A DNA stretch of 64,000 nt, taken from NCBI GenBank assembly GCA_020137815.1, contig CM035358.1, positions 5,111,488 to 5,175,487 on the forward strand. The letters are read 5' to 3'. The position numbers were made by a program, and so were the translations under genes. Shown one piece after another: positions 1-10,300 of this stretch (positions within the stretch are counted from its first letter, which is position 1; every line of letters starts with the position of its first letter). The notes below the pieces were generated by a model that was not told where the DNA came from, made no database searches, and worked only from the letters and a program-made list of their open reading frames with translations. This DNA is from Hormiphora californensis (Eukaryota; Ctenophora; Tentaculata; Cydippida; Pleurobrachiidae).

Positions 1-1500
1 AGCGCGGCTAAACGAAGCCCGTGTAGATAATAGGGGATTTCATCACCAAACAAAAACCTTGTCCTGGTGTCTGAAACGCAATGGAAGGGGAACGAAGTAA
101 CCATGTCCTCTTGCTGGCTATATTTTATTATTTTGTATATTATGGGGTTCAGGTGATTCCACGAAACCTGCCCAAGCATCGGATGTCCGGCACTTAGGCA
201 GTTATGAGTTCTTTGAAAGTTTAAAACACAGATACATCTCGTCATCTCGTCCGTTAAAATCTCGTTGCATTACCTGTATAGTATATTTGTATCAATCCCC
301 CTTGATATCATGTACACTGGATAAATTCCCAATTCCCAATCGTTTTCAGCTACACAGTGCACACGGGTATGTATCACATGATCACGATTGCACAATTGTA
401 AATTGGCTTACAGCAGCAGGGGTACCGTGCAGCTGATCTAACCACCCCCTCAAATCACCCCTCTGCAGCTGAATCGTTCCAAAATAGTGACATACATAGT
501 GACATACACCTGAAAATAGCACGTGCACTGATCTGCTCTTGCATAGTGGGCAGGTAGATCTTGAATGTGATCTGTCCATTTTCTCTCTCTCTGCAGGGGG
601 GATGCACATTGCAGATAGCAGGGTGACGTGAAGTTTGTTGTGTGCTTCCTTTTATTTAATATCACTAACCCTTTCCGCGTTAATTGGCTTGAGTTAATTG
701 GCGGGAGCCGTACCTATGGGTCAAGTAAAAGTATTGTTTTCAAGTATTCAACAAGTTTATTAAAATTGTAGAAAGTACGGTAGTAGCCGTTAGTAGCCCT
801 AGGTACGTCCGTTTTTCCTAAAGCTGTATAGTTAGTTATTTTTCATGTCTCCAATATAACTTTATCTTGGTAAAAACAATCTGGATCTGGTAGCTTAGTT
901 GCGTGGTGTCTGTATTCTAAAAAGTCTCCGGTATTGTCTACACTCTGTAAGAGCTGCTGTCTGTCCTATTTTGTCTGTGTATTTGTGTATGTTGGGCGTT
1001 GGTGACACTAGAAACTTAATCGTTAGTAGATAGATTGCCTATTCATTGCTGAAATCAATTTCCTGTCATCTACCGGTATAGCTACCCAGTTCAATTTAAT
1101 TCTTGTTCACCATTTTATCTCCCTCTAGTTGTGTTCGTACCCTTTTGGTATTTCATGCATTTTTCAATTCTCCTAATGGTTTTTTACTTATAAAACGATT
1201 CTGGATCTAAGTTCATGTCTGCCTTTATCCCTTCATCATTTCCGCCAAAAAACCTAATGCAATGTACACGGCCCTCAACCCTCACATCCACATTCCACCT
1301 TTTTTGGAGATAAAATTATTGTCCACTTGACCAGCACTTCCGTACCACATCAAAACGTTCTGCATAATTCACAAGCTGCTTTAGTACTCGCTCCTGGGGC
1401 CAGTTCAAGTCATTATTCTGTCGACAGTCAGCAACAGCTTATTTTCAATTCTTTCTATCTAGCTTCATTATATTTCTAAGTCATCCTTATTCCTCCTTTT
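1..1500. other. Intergenic, no gene recognised
   Basis: AT-rich sequence without a convincing splice-flanked exon on either strand. The short open frames at 382-665 have no family features and no flanking splice sites. It is presumably the upstream region of the BAR-domain gene that starts at 1833. Confidence 0.5.
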
Positions 1501-1559
1501 TCTCTAACTTCATCCACACACTATCAGCTCCAAACTCCATCCTACTCTTCTCTAACTAA

Positions 1560-1832
1560 GCTTAGATAAGGTCCCACCCACCTTCTAATCCACCCTTTCG
1601 TCTCCTGTAGCTAAGCTCCAGCTTTATAAAATCTCTAACCCACCGTTCCCTCTCCTCTAGCTAAGCTCCCACCCACCTTCTAACCCACCCTTTCGTCTCC
1701 TGTAGCTATCCTCCAGCTTTATAAAATCTCTAACCCACCCTTCCCTTTTCTGTAGCTAAGCTCCCACCCACGTCCCACCTTCTAACCCACCCTTCCCTTT
1801 CCTGTAGCTAAGCTCCCTACAATCTCGCCAAG
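1560..1832 (+). repeat. Tandem 3'-splice-site-like modules before exon 1a
   Basis: Three to four imperfect units, each with TTCTAACCCACCC, a pyrimidine tract, CTGTAG and CTAAGCTCC. The last unit runs directly into the leader of exon 1a, whose ATG is at 1833. Two units also contain TTTATAAAATC, so a TATA-type promoter role is an alternative reading. If the last CTGTAG is a working acceptor, exon 1a has a further 5' untranslated exon upstream. Confidence 0.55.
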
Positions 1833-4800
1833 ATGTTTAAGCCCGAGGAAGAATGCGCGGCCCACGCCGTCAAGACCTTCACTGAATTCAACACTTTCTT
1901 CATGCACTGCTCCAGGCGATTCCAACAGGTAAGCTGCAGATGAAATATTATTTTATTATAAACCCGGGTTTGTTGATGTTATAACAGTGGGAACCGGGAC
2001 CCCGATTTACCGAATACCAGGCCCTAGATTTACCGGAACCCCGATAAAAACAGCTGGGAAGTTTTTTTTTCCGGATTCACCATGAGCACGTATTGGCATG
2101 ACGAGCAATCTTTGTGCCGTGAATGCCAAACTTATGACTCTCGTCATTCGTCGATATTGGTAAAAATTTTAGGCGTTATTAAGTTTTTCCGGTTGCTGAG
2201 TAGGGGTTCAAAAGGTTTCAGCTTATCACTGTCAAAACTTTCTAAACGAATAATACTCGTTTTGGTTGGAAGAAGGGTTTCAGTTATCGATCGGCATTTA
2301 GAAATCGTCTTTGATGTCATTTGAGAGTTTTCTACTTCTGTTTTATGTCTGGTTGGTTTATCGTATATTGGCTGATTTGGTTGTTATTTTTTCGATTTTG
2401 TTATCTTCAAGTTGGTTACCCCTAGCTAGATTGATTTGGAATTAATCAGCATCTCGTTACCACATGATTTCATAAACATTTCCACCAATTTCCATCACAG
2501 TGACATCAGTTGATTTATATCGCCCAATTTTAGTGCCAACACACATTACACAATCACTATCCGTTTTTAGACCTCTATCTCAATTGTTCATGATTTCACT
2601 CAATTGTATTGTTATTAGATAAGCCAATCACGTGATTCGATCACGTGACAAAAATACCAAGATCACGTGATCACATGAGTACACCATTCCAAATTAGGAA
2701 ATGCAAGCAAACCTTGGTGATCTATGATGTTGCTAATTCTGCACACACCGATGCAAGGGGTGCAGCGGTGATCTGTGTCACTGACTGGCTTGCACGTGCA
2801 CATTCACAACAATCACACACACTCTCTCTATCAGTGATTGTGATGTTATGATGTTGTTGAAGTGTTGTTTGAAATTATAGTTTCCGCTTGTTATAGTTTA
2901 TATAAATCTGAAATAGTTAACTAAACTTCCACCGAAGTACAACCTAGCAAGCTTCAATGAAAATATATCTGCCTTACAATACAATAAGTAAGGGATAGTA
3001 GAACTGAGCAAAGTTGAATAAAGTAACGCTTAGTAAACGATGCCTCATCAAAATATGTTGTTATGCTTTAGGCCTTGATTCATATCAACTATAATAATAC
3101 CATCCTTTATTTGCCCTGTCTTAACAGCCAGCTGCAGTTGCTGCTGTCTCATCTTAGAGAGACTTTTATTCTCGCTGTCTGCAAATGTTGTGTTTGCTTT
3201 CAGCTGTCTACTCCGTCTCATCCAATTGGATATATCGTTGTCCACCCCTTACTCAACAACTCGGCTTGATTTTCTCGAAGTAGCATGGTTCAAGAATCAA
3301 GGTCTAGTATCTAATTGGCTAGTTTTCGTGCACCTGCATCCATTTGGTTTGTTGTGTGATTGTATGTGTTCCAAAGCTATAGTTCTCCAAATTCTAAGCC
3401 ACCACACAAATCTTTAGCTCTAAGCTACTACCGCCGCCAAGATGAAGATGGAAAAGATTGACCGAAAAGCGGAGGGATCCGCAGGAAAGCAGTTTGCCCA
3501 CTTTGTCAAAGTTGGGTACAACAGGGCTCGCCAGGTACTAGACTCAATAATAGTTGGTGCCACTAAGATGAAATGCAGCTATAGTTGTTTTGTAGAGTTG
3601 TTTAGGGAAATATGTACTAGCTGCTGAAGAGATCGGTTGGTGTGGTTGCAGATGGTACATTTAACACTAAAAACTACGTGAAAGTCTTCTAGCACTTAGC
3701 AGCCTCGCAATATCTCTCTAACCACCCCACAATGCCTCTCTCTAACCACTCCACATTACCTCAAGATCATAACCAGGCCATATCTCTAACCACCACTCGT
3801 TACCCAGGTAACCGGAGAGAAGCTGGGAACTGCCCAGAGGACCGAATATGACCGTGAATTCCAGGATCTTTGCAACCGAGTTGACAAGCACGCCTTCTGG
3901 GCTAACATGCTTACCTCCAAGGTCGAGCTCGTTCTCCAGCCCAACCCCGGTAAGTAAAAGTTGATGAGTGGTTGGGTTCACGTAACCACTGCACTTGATG
4001 GGTTTATACCTCTATTAGTGAGATGCAATGGCCTTACAGAATTCTTGTAGCCTTCAGAGAGGGATATATTTACAGATCTCAATATAATTTTTATCAGTTT
4101 TAACTAATTTTCCATTATCCCCCTCAGCCTACCGATTTGAGGACTTCGTCACCGAGAAACTCGGAAACGAGCGTGAAATCCGTCACACCTACACCGAGCA
4201 GCTTGGAATCTGCATGTTGAACGCCGGTTCTGACATGTCCAGCTCTGATTACGGCCAGGCTCTTCTTATCATGGGAGATTATGAGAACAGGATGGGAGAG
4301 GCTGAGCACAAGATGATCAAGCAAGCTTTCATCAAGTTCGTCAAGCCTTTCATGGATGCTGCCGCCAAGGAGGGAGCCATTAACGTGAGTCATCATAATT
4401 AGCACCTAGTAACACACAAATCACCTAGCAACACCTAGCAACACACACCTCACCTAGCAACACCTAGCACCACACACTCCGCCAAGGAGGGAGCCATTAA
4501 TATGAGTCATCATTACCCTTGTAGAGATATTGGCACCATTACCACCTATTCAATCTCGCACCAAGTAGAGATAAACACCAAAAAAAAGTGTTAAATAACA
4601 CCCGAGGATATATCTACTGTCACGTACCCTAACCCTCTCACCCCTCCCAGAACGAGCGACGAACCCTGACCGCTCTCCGTCTTGATTTGGATGCCGCTAA
4701 GAACAGGGTCCGTGCTGCCAAGACCGCTGACGAGATGAAGGAGCTGGAGACTTTCGTTGATGAGGCCCAGAAGAAGTTCGATGAGCAGTATGAGATCTGC

Positions 4801-5322
4801 CGTGAGGTCCTCGAAGAGAGGTAAGATTCCGTGATCAGTTATAATACCGGCCTCGAGATGGATCGGAGTGATCCACTTCTTAACCCAACTCCAAACTACC
4901 TTGCAGTAGCCTATTTATAATCTAAAACTACACAAAGTCAAGCCGACTCGACACCCTCCTAACCCAAATTCCCCTCTCGACACCCTCCTAACCCAAATTC
5001 TCCTCTCTCCAGGGACCAGGCCAACGCTGAGATGGTTGTCCATCTTGAGGATCTGTGTGAGGTCCAGGTTGAGTACTTCAAGGCCGCCACCGAACTCGCC
5101 CAGGAGATGTGCTCCAAAGTGTTGAACCGACCGTAAGTCCCCTATCTCGAGTCAATTTCACCAAAGTTTTACTGGTTTTCAAAACATATCCATTTGTAAA
5201 TTAAATTATAGTTTCGTTTGAAATGTTTAAAGTTCCATACTTATCCCTCTCTTTCTTTTTTCAGTACTAAGGGAAAGGCCCCTGTTCGTAAGAGGAAGGA
5301 TAGCTCTTCCGATGAGGAATAG
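1833..5322 (+). CDS. Endophilin-B-like N-BAR protein, SH3-less
   Basis: Six coding exons with GT-AG borders and matching phases: 1833-1928 (or alternative 3442-3534), 3808-3949, 4128-4384, 4651-4820, 5013-5132 and 5265-5322, giving 280 aa (279 with the alternative start exon). The order and spacing of EKLGTAQRTEYD, VELVLQPNPAYRFEDFV, EQLGICMLNAGSDMSSSDYG, YENRMGEAEHKMI and LRLDLDAAKNRVRAAK match the BAR domain of endophilin B (SH3GLB). That family binds and curves membranes as a crescent dimer in endocytosis and autophagy. Endophilins normally end in an SH3 domain; this one stops about 20 residues after the BAR helices with a basic-acidic tail (KAPVRKRKDSSSDEE). Codons are GC-rich at third positions compared with the AT-rich flanks, suggesting strong expression. 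The family call is firm; the role without SH3 partners is inference. Confidence 0.93.
3442..3534 (+). other. Alternative first coding exon 1b of the BAR gene
   Basis: Starts with CCGCCAAGATG, the same start context as exon 1a (TCTCGCCAAGATG), and ends CGCCAG before a GT donor in phase 0. It can therefore replace exon 1a in frame before the exon at 3808. It encodes 31 residues (MKMEKIDRKAEG... FAHFVKVGYNRARQ), basic and amphipathic, which fits helix H0, the membrane-inserting N-terminal helix of N-BAR proteins, better than the acidic 32-residue exon 1a. Each probably has its own promoter. Confidence 0.8.
4362..4515 (+). repeat. Duplicated 3' edge and donor of BAR exon 3
   Basis: The last 23 bases of the exon plus its donor and intron start (4362-4398) recur at 4479-4515. 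In the second copy the donor GTGAGT has become ATGAGT. Between the copies lie short CACCTAGCAA repeats. The second copy would not splice as written. Confidence 0.8.
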
Positions 5323-5502
5323 ATCTAATTAATTAATTAATAATTAATTGTATGAACACTAATTGATTGTAAATAGACAATTGACAATTATTATGGGAAT
5401 GGGATTTATTAATTGTATTAATTCAGTTAATCGCAGTTATACAGTTGTTTGTTAATTTAGTATCCTACAACAAGGGCGTCCTAAACAAAACTTCGCCAAA
5501 AC

Positions 5503-5508
5503 AATAAA
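5503..5508 (+). terminator. Candidate poly(A) signal AATAAA
   Basis: AATAAA about 180 bases after the BAR gene stop codon. It lies inside a small inverted repeat (AAGGGCGTCC at 5472 and its complement ending at 5544), so the 3' end may be supplied by a small insertion. Confidence 0.5.
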
Positions 5509-5544
5509 TGAAGCATTTATTTGCCTCATGTTACGGACGCCCTT

Positions 5545-6260
5545 TCCATCCAGAATTCAACAGGCAATCATAGCAAACTGTCCGTTTACTCGAAGCAGTT
5601 TACGAGGGAGAGTCTCACTTTCTCCCTATGAAAAACGGGCCGTTATGGAAGGTTGGTATCATTGCTGCACCTGTTCACTCCATGAATTGTGAGTTCAATC
5701 TTGGTCTCACTCACTAAAGCGTACGTCACCAGGATAGATTGGGGGCAATCAGTGTTTCGGCTCCGATATATGACCCCACATCCCAGACGTGTCCCTATAC
5801 TACTCAACCTTCATTCCAACCCCATCCACCTTCTCCTCAACCCCATGAAACATGGAACACTTGAAAGAGGCATAATTGTTTCTGAGGGGAACTCAGAAAA
5901 ATATATCGTAATACATTTCAACACATCTCACTGATACATCACTGATACAGATCAATCTTTATGGACAAATTTACAAAAAACACACGATCTCCTATCAATA
6001 ATATTCAATAATCCTGACCTATAATTTGTTCGTTCACGATATCTCTCTAAATTCCCTATCTGGCGCCGCAGACCCCATTTGAGAATCAAATCGGGGTCTG
6101 GCGCAGCCAGACAGGTTATTCCTGAGCCTTTGCACTCACTCTCTGACTCAACAGTCAACCCGCATGCCTTTAACCCTCCCCTATCTGGTTTAATAATAAC
6201 ATCTTCATAGTTTCTTCATGGTTTGTATAACTCACACCACTTCCCCAACTGTCACAATCA
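5545..6260. other. Intergenic, imperfect stem-loop only
   Basis: No gene seen. At 6060-6112 CTGGCGCCGCAGACCCC faces GGGGTCTGGCGCAGCCAG across a short loop; it resembles no tRNA and is probably a small foldback remnant. Confidence 0.45.
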
Positions 6261-6267
6261 GTCTCTG

Positions 6268-6356
<89 letters not shown>

Positions 6357-6468
6357 TCTGTCTCACTCACTCTCTCTCTATCTCTCTCTATCTCTCTCAC
6401 TCTCCCTCTCTCTCCCTCTCTCACTCTCTCTCTCTCTCTCTCCCTCTCTCTCACTCTCCCTCTCTCTC

Positions 6469-6505
<37 letters not shown>

Positions 6506-6530
6506 CCCCCTCTCTCTCTCTCTCTCTCAG
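6268..6530. repeat. (CT)n microsatellite
   Basis: Nearly pure CT dinucleotide tract with a few A/C interruptions. It explains the long Ser-Leu and Arg-Glu open frames here, which are not genes. It lies just beyond the stop codon of the TGF-beta-like gene read on the minus strand. Confidence 0.97.
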
Positions 6531-6547
6531 ATAGTTTCTGTCAGCTT

Positions 6548-7387
6548 GACAACTGGTGATCTATCATGGTTATCGTGTGAAGACTGAAGGTCGTTCAAAC
6601 GCACTTGCAAGAGGTCACGATGATGTCCTCAAAGAGTACAATCTGAAAAGTTATGGTTATTGGTTAGAATCAAATTATAGTTATTCTCTCATTCCTAACA
6701 AATCATTTTCCGTTTATTCTTTCCATCCCCCCTTTTATAATAAATTAATAGTCTGTCAGATGGCATGTCAATTCTAAAAAAGGTACTGCTAGACGAAGAC
6801 AGTGTTAAACTATTGAACAGCAGTTTATTTAGTATATTTCAACTTTCTCGAGCTATGTCCCTCTCAGTTTGACTCCCCTTTCCCTTTTTTACTTTTTACA
6901 AAGATCAATTTAACTCTAGTTACAATCATGATACCCACCAGCTTTACTTGGGCATTTCATTGCATTGATCAACAGCATTAAACAACAATATACTGTAAAC
7001 TTTTCGTACTTTCATAGTAATCACCACCAGTCAAACCTCGATATACCGTGTACCTCCGGTAAACCCTTCCTCCGAGGAGTCCGGTAAACCGAGGTTTGAC
7101 TGTTTTGAGTATTCATCCTAATCATGCTAATGGTAATTAATTAATTAATACATACATCCTATTAGTAATTACCTCATTATCTTCCCTTATGGCTTTAGCT
7201 GATTCGTAGGTCGATGGCACACAGCACGGCTGATACATCGGTTCCCTCATGTGTTCTGCGTAGTTACCTGTTCAGAGTTTTGTGATGATATTGATTTATG
7301 ATTGATAACATAATTTTAAGTAGACATTAATTAAATATAAGAGAGGTAAATAACAGAGATATGATTAAGGAGAAGAGTTGAAAGCCA
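6548..7387. repeat. Duplicated block, copy 1 (carries TGF-beta exons E6-E7)
   Basis: Matches 8200-8381 plus 10253-10922 in the same orientation, including the terminal exon, intron and E6. In this copy both exons are intact. The matching copy is interrupted by a MITE at 8382-10252, and this copy shows the empty site (AAATTAATAGTCTG near 6745). Confidence 0.9.
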
Positions 7388-10300
7388 AGTCATTCAACAC
7401 TTCCACTTCTCTCTTTGCATTGTAGAAAAAGTTGATCGTCTGATCGTCCCTTATCTTTGTAAATCGTATACACCCCTCCCCTAAAACCATCCTCGCACGC
7501 CGTCCCTCCTTGTCTTTGTGTTTGACCACCCGACCAACTACAATCTACACCAATTGAAACAGGATAAGAACTCTATTTTTATTGTTTAACGATAATCACT
7601 GTCAACTGATAACGAACTACAAAATGAATTTGCAGTTGTACATAATGTTCAAAATTAAAATCCTTGGTTGATTAAGAGATTGCGAGTAGAGTAGAACTGA
7701 GTAGTAACGACTATATTGTTGCGTCCATAAATTATAATGGTTTTGTGTCGCTGACCTTAAGCAACGTATTGTTTATAAATATATCGCATGTTACTGTTGG
7801 TGAGCAGCTCCCGGCCACCTTCATTTCTCAGCCACCTTTACATCCCCAGTGAAGTCACTAGATAGGCCCCATGGAACTGTCATTAAGCGGAGAGTGTCAT
7901 GGGGCCTATAATTTCAGCCTCCCGTCCACTCACTAGCTCACCGAGGCATTGCTCAGCATATCATATCACGCTCAGATCACGTTCTGTGTCTGATCAATTG
8001 ATGTGAATAAATCTGTATGTTGGTTGGCAAATTTGGAGAAAATCACAAATTCACATTCAACTGTTCCAGATCATTTCATGTTCCAGCAAGAATTTCTATT
8101 CAGCCACACCTTTCTTTTTCAGTTACTTCTCTTTTTCATCTTTCAATCCTCTCTCTTTTTCAATTCCCCCCCCCCGGCCCGGGAAAAAAAAACGGGTGAT
8201 CATCATGTGTTTCGTTAAAGGGTCCTCAACGCCTTGAAAGGGTCACGAATGTCTAAAAGAGTACAATCTGAAAAGTTTGGTTTTTTTGTTAAAATCAAAT
8301 TAGGTTTTCCTCTTTAAACAAAAAATTTTCCATTTATTTTTTCCTCCCCCCCCCCCCCCCCCCCCTTTTAAACCCAAACTTGGGGGGAGACCACTGGGGT
8401 TTGGTTTGGGGCCTTTTTAACTCTCAAACCTCGCGCACCCTGAATTCAAATTCGAATTTTTCGCGGAAAAGTTAAATTTTTCGCGAAAACTCATTTCGGC
8501 TGAGAAATTTTTGAAAAGATGTATTTTTAGTCATCTCCGGGTGTCCTTTATCAATCCGGGGTAAATTTCCCCTTTTTTAAATTTTTGGTGAATGGGTCAA
8601 TTTTGGCCCGGGATTTAGCCAAAAACTAGACCAAAAAACAAAGGAAATTTGTTTGGAACACCCGTGGCCTTTTGTCGATACTTGACGCTGCGGGAAATGC
8701 ACCTAAACATCTGAGCTACTTATAGGTATCGTTGTGCCATCTCTCTAACACACGCACACTCTCTCTCTCACTCTTTCTCGCGTCTTGCTCTGACGAAGGG
8801 TGCATTTCCCGCAGCGTCAAGTATCGACAAAAGGCCACGGGTGTTCCAAACAAATTTCCTTTGTTTTTTGGTCTAGTTTCTCAGGATTTTTGTAAACAGG
8901 TATCAAAAATATGCAAATAACAGCTAAACGGTGTGAGATACGAATTTTTGTCCGGGGGCCGACCCCCCATAAATCGACTATTCTGCGTCGGAATATGTCC
9001 ATGAAAACTTTCTAGGACCAGCTGAAGTGGATATATTCAGAATATGCATTAAATCCTGAATTGGCGCATAAATATGCAAATAACGGCTAAACGGTGCGAT
9101 ATACGACTTTTTGTCTGGGGAACGACCCCCCATAAATCGACTATTCTGCGTCGGAATATGTCCATGAAAACTTTCTAGGACCAGCTAAAGTGGAAATATT
9201 CAGAATATGCATTAAATCATGAATTGGCGCATAAATACGCAAATAACGGCTAAACGGTGCGAGATAAGAATTTTTGTCCGGGGACCGACCCCCCATAAAT
9301 CGACTATTCTGCGTCGGAATATGTCCATGAAAACTTTCTAGGAACAGCTGAAGTGGAAATATTCAGAATATGCATTAAATCCTGAATTTGCGCATAAATA
9401 TGCAAATAACGGCTAAACGGTGTGAGATACAGCTTTTTTTCCAGGGGACGACCCCCCATAAATCGACTATTCTGCGTCGGAATATGTCCATGAACACTTT
9501 CTAAAACTAGTTAATACCGATATATTCAAAAAATTTTACATAAATTATGCATAATTTATGACTTCCCATACTCAAATCAAGATTTTATATAGCCTATTAC
9601 ACGTAGAATAGTCGACTTATGGGGGGTCTTCCCCGGGACAAAAAGCTCTAAATCCAGCCGTTTTCGCTCTAAGTGTTTTGCAAAAAGGTGGTGCGTATGT
9701 ATGTATGTATACAGAGTAAGCGTTTGGGACCCCCCTCGTAACTTTTGAACGGAACGATCGATCCACTTGAAATTTTGAACACTAATAGATATCATTGAGG
9801 TAGCTTTACATAAAAAATTTCAGCTTCCTAGCTTGTCGGGAACATGGTTTAATAGGCGCTCAAAAAGGGCGAAAGTCGCATCCGTATGGTAGCGCCCCGA
9901 ATCGGGCAAAATTAAATTTTCCGCGCCTGAGTTTATCTTTTCAGATTTGATCTTATAATGTTCTAGGATGACCTTAGAAGGGGTGGGATGGTTTTTTCAT
10001 TGCTGGGGGCTTTGCCCCCAGACCCCCATTAGGCCACGGGGCACTTGCCAGTGCAGTGATTTCAAAAACGGTGAAATTGACTCAGTATGGATAAAGGACA
10101 CCTCGAGAGATGTACCACTAAATAAGTTAGCCTCTTACAAATGATTTCTCAGCCGAAAATGGGATTTTGCGAAACTTCGAACTTCGAACTTCAGTGTGTG
10201 TCGCGAGGTTGAGAGTTGAACGAGCGTGCCCAACTTCAGTGTGTCTCCCGCCTAATAGTCTGTCTGAGTGCCTGTCAAGTGTCAATTCCAAAAACTTTAT

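Larger units (their letters stand above)
8382..10252. mobile_element. Long composite MITE with internal tandem repeats
   Basis: Ends match the 449 bp MITE at 33548-33996 in inverted orientation: GGGGGGAGAC... at the left and AACTTCAGTGTGTCTCCCGCC at the right, with the shared CTCTCAACCTCGCG and TTCGCGGAAAAG segments. Between the ends it carries an 81 bp hairpin, a 163 bp tandem array and a GCTGGGGGCTTTGCCCCCAG hairpin. No transposase frame is seen, so it must be non-autonomous. Confidence 0.75.

Noticed and set aside
6170-6534. Long Ser-Leu and Arg-Glu open frames
   Set aside because: Pure translation of a CT microsatellite; the same holds at 23.5-25.6, 27.2-27.9 and 53.2-53.4 kb.
8905-9530. 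CRISPR-like regular repeats
   Set aside because: Whole 163 bp units are repeated with no unique spacers, and the host is an animal.
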